A stretch of 9,038 nucleotides of DNA from Gammaproteobacteria bacterium (lineage in GTDB: Bacteria > Pseudomonadota > Gammaproteobacteria > SZUA-140), in contig JALSHQ010000384.1 of the NCBI GenBank assembly GCA_026982145.1, forward strand, positions 1 through 9,038, given 5' to 3'. This document shows positions 6,074 through 9,038 of this stretch, piece by piece. The position numbers were made by a program, and so were the translations under genes. The notes below the pieces were generated by a model. The model was given only the letters and a program-made list of their open reading frames with translations, was not told the origin of the DNA and searched no databases. How positions within the stretch are numbered: the first letter of the stretch is position 1; each line of letters opens with the position of its first letter.

Positions 6074-7498
6074 TTATTCGTTCAATGCAAGGGTGTTGCG
6101 TGTTAATGCATTGAGTTGAGCAAGATATGGGCGACTCTTCTGGTTGAAGTCTGCACGGTATTTTTTAGCCAGCGGGGCTGCATCTGGCAGCTTAACCGTC
6201 AGTGGGTTGCGCACTGCCCCATTGACCCTGAACTCGTAGTGCAGATGTGGCCCGGTGGCAAGGCCAGAGCTGCCGACATAGCCGATCACTTGCCCTTGCT
6301 TGACCCGTTTACCATGTTTTATGCCGCGCGCATAGCTGCGCATGTGGGCGTAGAGTGAGCTGTAGCGGCTGCCGTGCTGGATGATGATGGTTCTGCCGTA
6401 GCCCCCTTTGGTGCCGCGGTGGACGATTTTGCCATCGCCAGTAGCACGAATCGGTGTGCCGGGAGGGGCCGCGTAATCGACCCCTTTGTGCGCGCGAATC
6501 TTGTTCAGAACGGGGTGTTTGCGTTTTAGGTTAAAGCGCGAGCTGATGCGCGAAAACTCAACGGGTGTGCGCAGGAATGCTTTACGCATACTCTTGCCAT
6601 CTGGCGAGTAATAATCGCTGTTGCCTTGGCTGTCAGTATAGCGAACGGCGCGATAGCTTTTGCCTCGATTATTAAATTCAGCGGCTAGGATTTTACCGTT
6701 GCGTAGCTTTTTGCCGTCAAGGTAGTGCTCTTCATAGACGACAGTAAAGCTGTCCCCTTTGCGAATATCGAGCGCGAAGTCGACATCCCAGCCGAAAATC
6801 CCCGCCAACTCCATGGTGAGGTTGTCCGAAAGCCCCGCTTTTTGGGCGCTTAAAAACAGAGAGCTATTGATGGTGCCGCTGCTGTGGGCGGTGCGAGTAT
6901 CAATTTGATGCTTTTCAGTGCTGGCGGTGTAGCGGCCGGAGTCATCTGTGCGCAGTGTGATGTGTAGTGTTTCGGTCTGATCAATATCGTAGCTGAGTGC
7001 GGTAAGCTGTTTGTCATCGGTGGTCTTAAAGCGCAGCTTGTCACCAGGAAAAAGACGGGTCAGCACTTTTGCCTCTTTGCCTGATGCCAGTACCTGATGC
7101 AGCTGTTGTGGGCTAAGGCCAGCGCGGCTGAAGATGAGCGACAGGTTGTCGCCATTCTTAACTGTTAGGCTTTTCCATTTGCCGCTGGGCGGGGCAATGA
7201 TGGCGTCTGCCTGATCGCTGCTGATTTCATTTTTAAGCGGCAATGCCAGCGGTTTCGAGATGTGAGCAGCGGCAGCGATCGTTCCCTCGGTGGTGTGACT
7301 GCTGACATCCCCAGTGACCGAGGGTTGCGCGTCACTGCGAATCGCCTCGGCATCATCGGAGATGATCAAAAGCGTTATCGCAAGCGAGATCACGCCGCCC
7401 GCAAGCATAAATAGATAGTGGTGCTTGCGTCTGTTGCGAGTCGGCGTTGCAGCCATCCTCGCCTTATAATCGCGCCCTATAATAGGTGAGTGCTTCAC
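6074..7498 (-). CDS. Membrane-anchored LysM/M23 peptidoglycan endopeptidase (MepM-like)
   Basis: This 474-residue zinc metallopeptidase probably cuts peptidoglycan cross-links in the periplasm, allowing wall expansion. The layout is: basic N-terminus; one membrane anchor (about 28-47); linker; LysM/OapA-like domain (about 108-160, VKNGDNLSLIFSRAGLS); a Csd3-like middle domain (about 208-315, including GWDVDFALDIRKGDSF); and a complete M23 domain (about 320-440). All zinc and catalytic residues are present: His337 and Asp341 in HKGVD, His385 in YAHM, His418 and His420 in HLH. The start is GTG at 7496-7498, supported by AAGGGA (7504-7509 on the minus strand) five bases before it. An alternative ATG 14 codons in (7454-7456) has AAGG five bases upstream and would keep the membrane anchor. 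The gene is first in an operon with anmK and divergent from the tyrosyl-tRNA synthetase gene. Architecture and neighbourhood fit the MepM/YebA group. The exact bond cut is inferred. Confidence 0.93.
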   Translation of the reverse strand: MKHSPIIGRDYKARMAATPTRNRRKHHYLFMLAGGVISLAITLLIISDDAEAIRSDAQPSVTGDVSSHTTEGTIAAAAHISKPLALPLKNEISSDQADAIIAPPSGKWKSLTVKNGDNLSLIFSRAGLSPQQLHQVLASGKEAKVLTRLFPGDKLRFKTTDDKQLTALSYDIDQTETLHITLRTDDSGRYTASTEKHQIDTRTAHSSGTINSSLFLSAQKAGLSDNLTMELAGIFGWDVDFALDIRKGDSFTVVYEEHYLDGKKLRNGKILAAEFNNRGKSYRAVRYTDSQGNSDYYSPDGKSMRKAFLRTPVEFSRISSRFNLKRKHPVLNKIRAHKGVDYAAPPGTPIRATGDGKIVHRGTKGGYGRTIIIQHGSRYSSLYAHMRSYARGIKHGKRVKQGQVIGYVGSSGLATGPHLHYEFRVNGAVRNPLTVKLPDAAPLAKKYRADFNQKSRPYLAQLNALTRNTLALNE

Positions 7499-7524
7499 AA
7501 AATTCCCTTATCCATGTTTCGCGT

Positions 7525-7553
7525 ACCTTATCGTGAGTCAGATCGCAGGTCAA
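7525..7553 (-). promoter_or_regulatory. Candidate promoter of the M23 peptidase-anmK operon
   Basis: On the minus strand TTGACC (7553-7548, five of six matches) stands 17 bases before TAAGGT (7530-7525, three of six matches). Initiation near 7518 would leave about 20 bases to the GTG start, with the ribosome binding site AAGGGA inside. The -35 is good but the -10 is poor, so this is a candidate only. Confidence 0.4.
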
Positions 7554-7638
7554 TTAACTGGCGCGGCGAAACTCGTATCTAAAAGTGATATTATCTCGCC
7601 ACCTAGCCGTTAGGGTCATTGCTGTTAGGATGCTTTTC

Positions 7639-7667
7639 TTGCGCTAACCTCTGATTTATCGTGTAAG
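7639..7667 (+). promoter_or_regulatory. Weak candidate promoter of the tyrosyl-tRNA synthetase gene
   Basis: TTGCGC (7639-7644) and TGTAAG (7662-7667) are 17 bases apart and would start transcription about 35 bases before the ATG. Matches to consensus are only three and four of six. A TATAGT at 7688-7693 is a better -10 but has no -35 partner. The 212-base intergenic stretch (7499-7710) holds no ORF, T-box or other leader I recognise. Confidence 0.3.
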
Positions 7668-7710
7668 GCATGAAAATTCTTAAATTTTATAGTGTTTAAA
7701 GGGTGTGGAA

Positions 7711-8913
7711 ATGGGAGCGATTAACGAAGCGCTTGAGTTGATTCAGCGTGGTGCGGAGGAGATTTTAGCGGATGGTGAGCTAGAAGCGCGTCTGAAAGAG
7801 GGGCGGCCGCTAAGGATTAAGGCGGGGTTTGACCCGACAGCGCCCGATCTACACCTTGGGCATACCGTGCTGCTTAATAAGCTGCGCCAATTTCAGGAGC
7901 TTGGGCATGAGGTCATGTTCCTGATTGGCGATTTCACCGGCATGATCGGTGACCCTACCGGTAAAAATGTGACCCGTAAGCCGCTAACGCGTGAGCAGGT
8001 GCTCGAAAATGCACGCTCTTATAAAGCGCAGGTGTTCAAAATTCTTGACCCAGAGAAGACCCAGGTGATGTTTAATTCCGAATGGATGGGGAAGATGAGC
8101 GCTGCTGATCTGATTCAATTAGCCGCAAAACATACGGTTGCGCGGATGCTGGAGCGGGATGATTTCAGTAAGCGCTATAAAGGTGGGCAGCCGATCGCGA
8201 TTCATGAATTTCTTTACCCCATGGTGCAGGGGTATGACTCGGTAGAGATGAAAGCTGATGTTGAGCTGGGTGGCACAGATCAGAAATTCAACCTCTTAGT
8301 AGGGCGTGAGCTGCAGAAGCATTATGGGCAAAAGCCGCAGATCGTGCTGACCATGCCTATTTTAGAGGGACTGGACGGGGTGCAGAAGATGTCCAAGTCA
8401 CTCAATAATTACATCGGGATCAACGAGCCGCCGAATGAGATGTTTGGCAAGATTATGTCGATCTCGGATGAGTTGATGTGGCGCTACTTCGAGCTGTTGA
8501 GTTTTAGGGCGCTTGGCGAGATCGAACAGTTTCAGCAGCAGGTCAAAGCAGGGGCAAATCCACGGGATATTAAATTTCTGCTGGGAGAAGAGCTCGTGGC
8601 TCGTTTTCACAGTGAAGCAGAGGCGACGAAGGCACGAGAGGCGTTTATTGCCCGTTTTCAGAAGGGCGCACTGCCGGATGAGATCCCGGAGCAGGCGATC
8701 AATATTGAAGGTGTGGGTTTAGCCATTGCTAATATATTAAAAGAGGCGGGGCTGACCAAGAGTACCTCCGAGTCGATTAGGATGATCAAGCAGGGCGCGG
8801 TAAAGCTAGATGGCGAGCGTGTCGAAGATGGCAAGCGTGAAATGGCCGTCGGCTCTGAGCATATCTATCAAGTGGGCAAGCGGCGTATCGCAAAGATCGC
8901 ACTGGCTAATTGA
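7711..8913 (+). CDS. tyrS: Tyrosyl-tRNA synthetase (TyrZ type)
   Basis: This class I aminoacyl-tRNA synthetase charges tRNA-Tyr with tyrosine in the cytoplasm. The protein is 400 residues from the ATG at 7711. The HIGH-class motif reads HLGH (48-51), preceded by AGFDPTAPDLHLG. LIGDFTGMIGDPTGK (71-85) and GYDSVEMKADVELGGTDQKFN (174-194) line the tyrosyl-adenylate site. The second signature is a canonical KMSKS (226-230), where E. coli-type TyrS has KFGKT, so this is the TyrZ branch found in Pseudomonas and many other bacteria. A C-terminal S4 RNA-binding domain covers about 338-400. AAAGGG (7698-7703) lies seven bases before the ATG. An in-frame GTG at 7705 would sit on top of it and is rejected. 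The gene is divergent from the M23 peptidase gene, and the stop TGA (8911-8913) is followed by an rRNA-like promoter rather than a clear terminator. The symbol tyrZ would also be apt. Confidence 0.98.
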   Translation: MGAINEALELIQRGAEEILADGELEARLKEGRPLRIKAGFDPTAPDLHLGHTVLLNKLRQFQELGHEVMFLIGDFTGMIGDPTGKNVTRKPLTREQVLENARSYKAQVFKILDPEKTQVMFNSEWMGKMSAADLIQLAAKHTVARMLERDDFSKRYKGGQPIAIHEFLYPMVQGYDSVEMKADVELGGTDQKFNLLVGRELQKHYGQKPQIVLTMPILEGLDGVQKMSKSLNNYIGINEPPNEMFGKIMSISDELMWRYFELLSFRALGEIEQFQQQVKAGANPRDIKFLLGEELVARFHSEAEATKAREAFIARFQKGALPDEIPEQAINIEGVGLAIANILKEAGLTKSTSESIRMIKQGAVKLDGERVEDGKREMAVGSEHIYQVGKRRIAKIALAN

Positions 8914-8963
8914 GTGCGGCGAGAAGTAAGCTTAAAACACCTGCTTATTATTGAATAAACTGC

Positions 8964-8998
8964 TTGCGTGTTTGTTGTGAGTGGGTATAATTCGCGCT
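8964..8998 (+). promoter_or_regulatory. Strong promoter with GC-rich discriminator, probably of an rRNA operon beyond the window
   Basis: TATAAT at 8986-8991 matches the -10 consensus perfectly, with TTGCGT (8964-8969) 16 bases before it. The -10 is followed directly by TCGCGCTC, a GC-rich discriminator of the kind found at stringently controlled rRNA promoters. AT-rich sequence upstream (about 8930-8960) could serve as an UP element. TGCTCATT at 9025-9032 resembles the start of the boxA antitermination element (TGCTCTTT), but the window ends there. From memory, 16S rRNA follows the tyrosyl-tRNA synthetase gene in Pseudomonas aeruginosa. The promoter motif is seen directly; the rRNA link is inferred. 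Confidence 0.6.
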
Positions 8999-9038
8999 CT
9001 GGTTTGGCGATGGGTTGTTTTAAGTGCTCATTGTTTCG

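Noticed and set aside
7609..7650. GTTAGG direct repeats with an inverted CTAACC before the tyrosyl-tRNA synthetase gene, considered as a T-box or operator
   Set aside because: The pairing is only about five bases, no T-box core or specifier loop is visible, and T-boxes are essentially absent from gammaproteobacteria.
8925..8949. Hairpin after the tyrosyl-tRNA synthetase gene, considered as a terminator
   Set aside because: The seven-base stem is AT-rich with a G-U pair, the loop is 11 bases, and no T run follows.

Overview
The window looks like a chromosomal segment of a gammaproteobacterium, probably one with periplasmic cytochrome-based respiration. The main evidence is the gene order argC - DUF6776-like membrane protein - bactofilin - erpA - (anmK and an M23 peptidase on the opposite strand) - tyrosyl-tRNA synthetase. 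From memory this order is conserved in Pseudomonas (the PA0662-PA0668 region), where an rRNA operon follows the synthetase. No tRNA, insertion sequence, CRISPR array or phage gene is visible.

Region 1 (1-2038, + strand) is the 3' part of a gene for a large periplasmic multi-domain c-type cytochrome. Six tandem cytochrome c modules can be recognised, and the first has lost its haem motif to the window edge. The coding sequence is split. The frame that starts the window stops at 1107-1109, and the next modules continue one base back (-1 frame) to 2038. The second frame has no start codon before 1241, yet a complete CxxCH haem motif lies at 1157-1171, so the two halves must once have been one protein or still are. 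The overlap holds a phage-lambda-type slippery heptamer, G GGA AAG, at 1025-1031 in the correct phase. A Shine-Dalgarno-like GGAGGG lies 9 bases upstream of it. Programmed -1 frameshifting is therefore possible, but a simple indel or assembly error is at least as likely.

Region 2 (2142-4421, + strand) is a compact run of three genes: argC (arginine biosynthesis), a single-pass coiled-coil membrane protein, and a bactofilin whose ribosome binding site overlaps the stop codon of the membrane-protein gene. erpA (4500-4862) follows with its own likely promoter. It is separated from the convergent anmK by a strong bidirectional terminator.

Region 3 (4947-7498, - strand) is a two-gene operon for cell-wall turnover. 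A membrane-anchored LysM/M23 endopeptidase of the MepM type comes first, then anmK, which recycles anhydro-MurNAc. Together with the bactofilin, this places envelope-shape and peptidoglycan genes around the iron-sulphur carrier.

Region 4 (7499-9038) has a divergent intergenic region, then the tyrosyl-tRNA synthetase gene (TyrZ type, KMSKS). The window ends in a promoter with a perfect TATAAT and a GC-rich discriminator. This is what would be expected just ahead of an rRNA operon, though the rRNA itself lies beyond the window.
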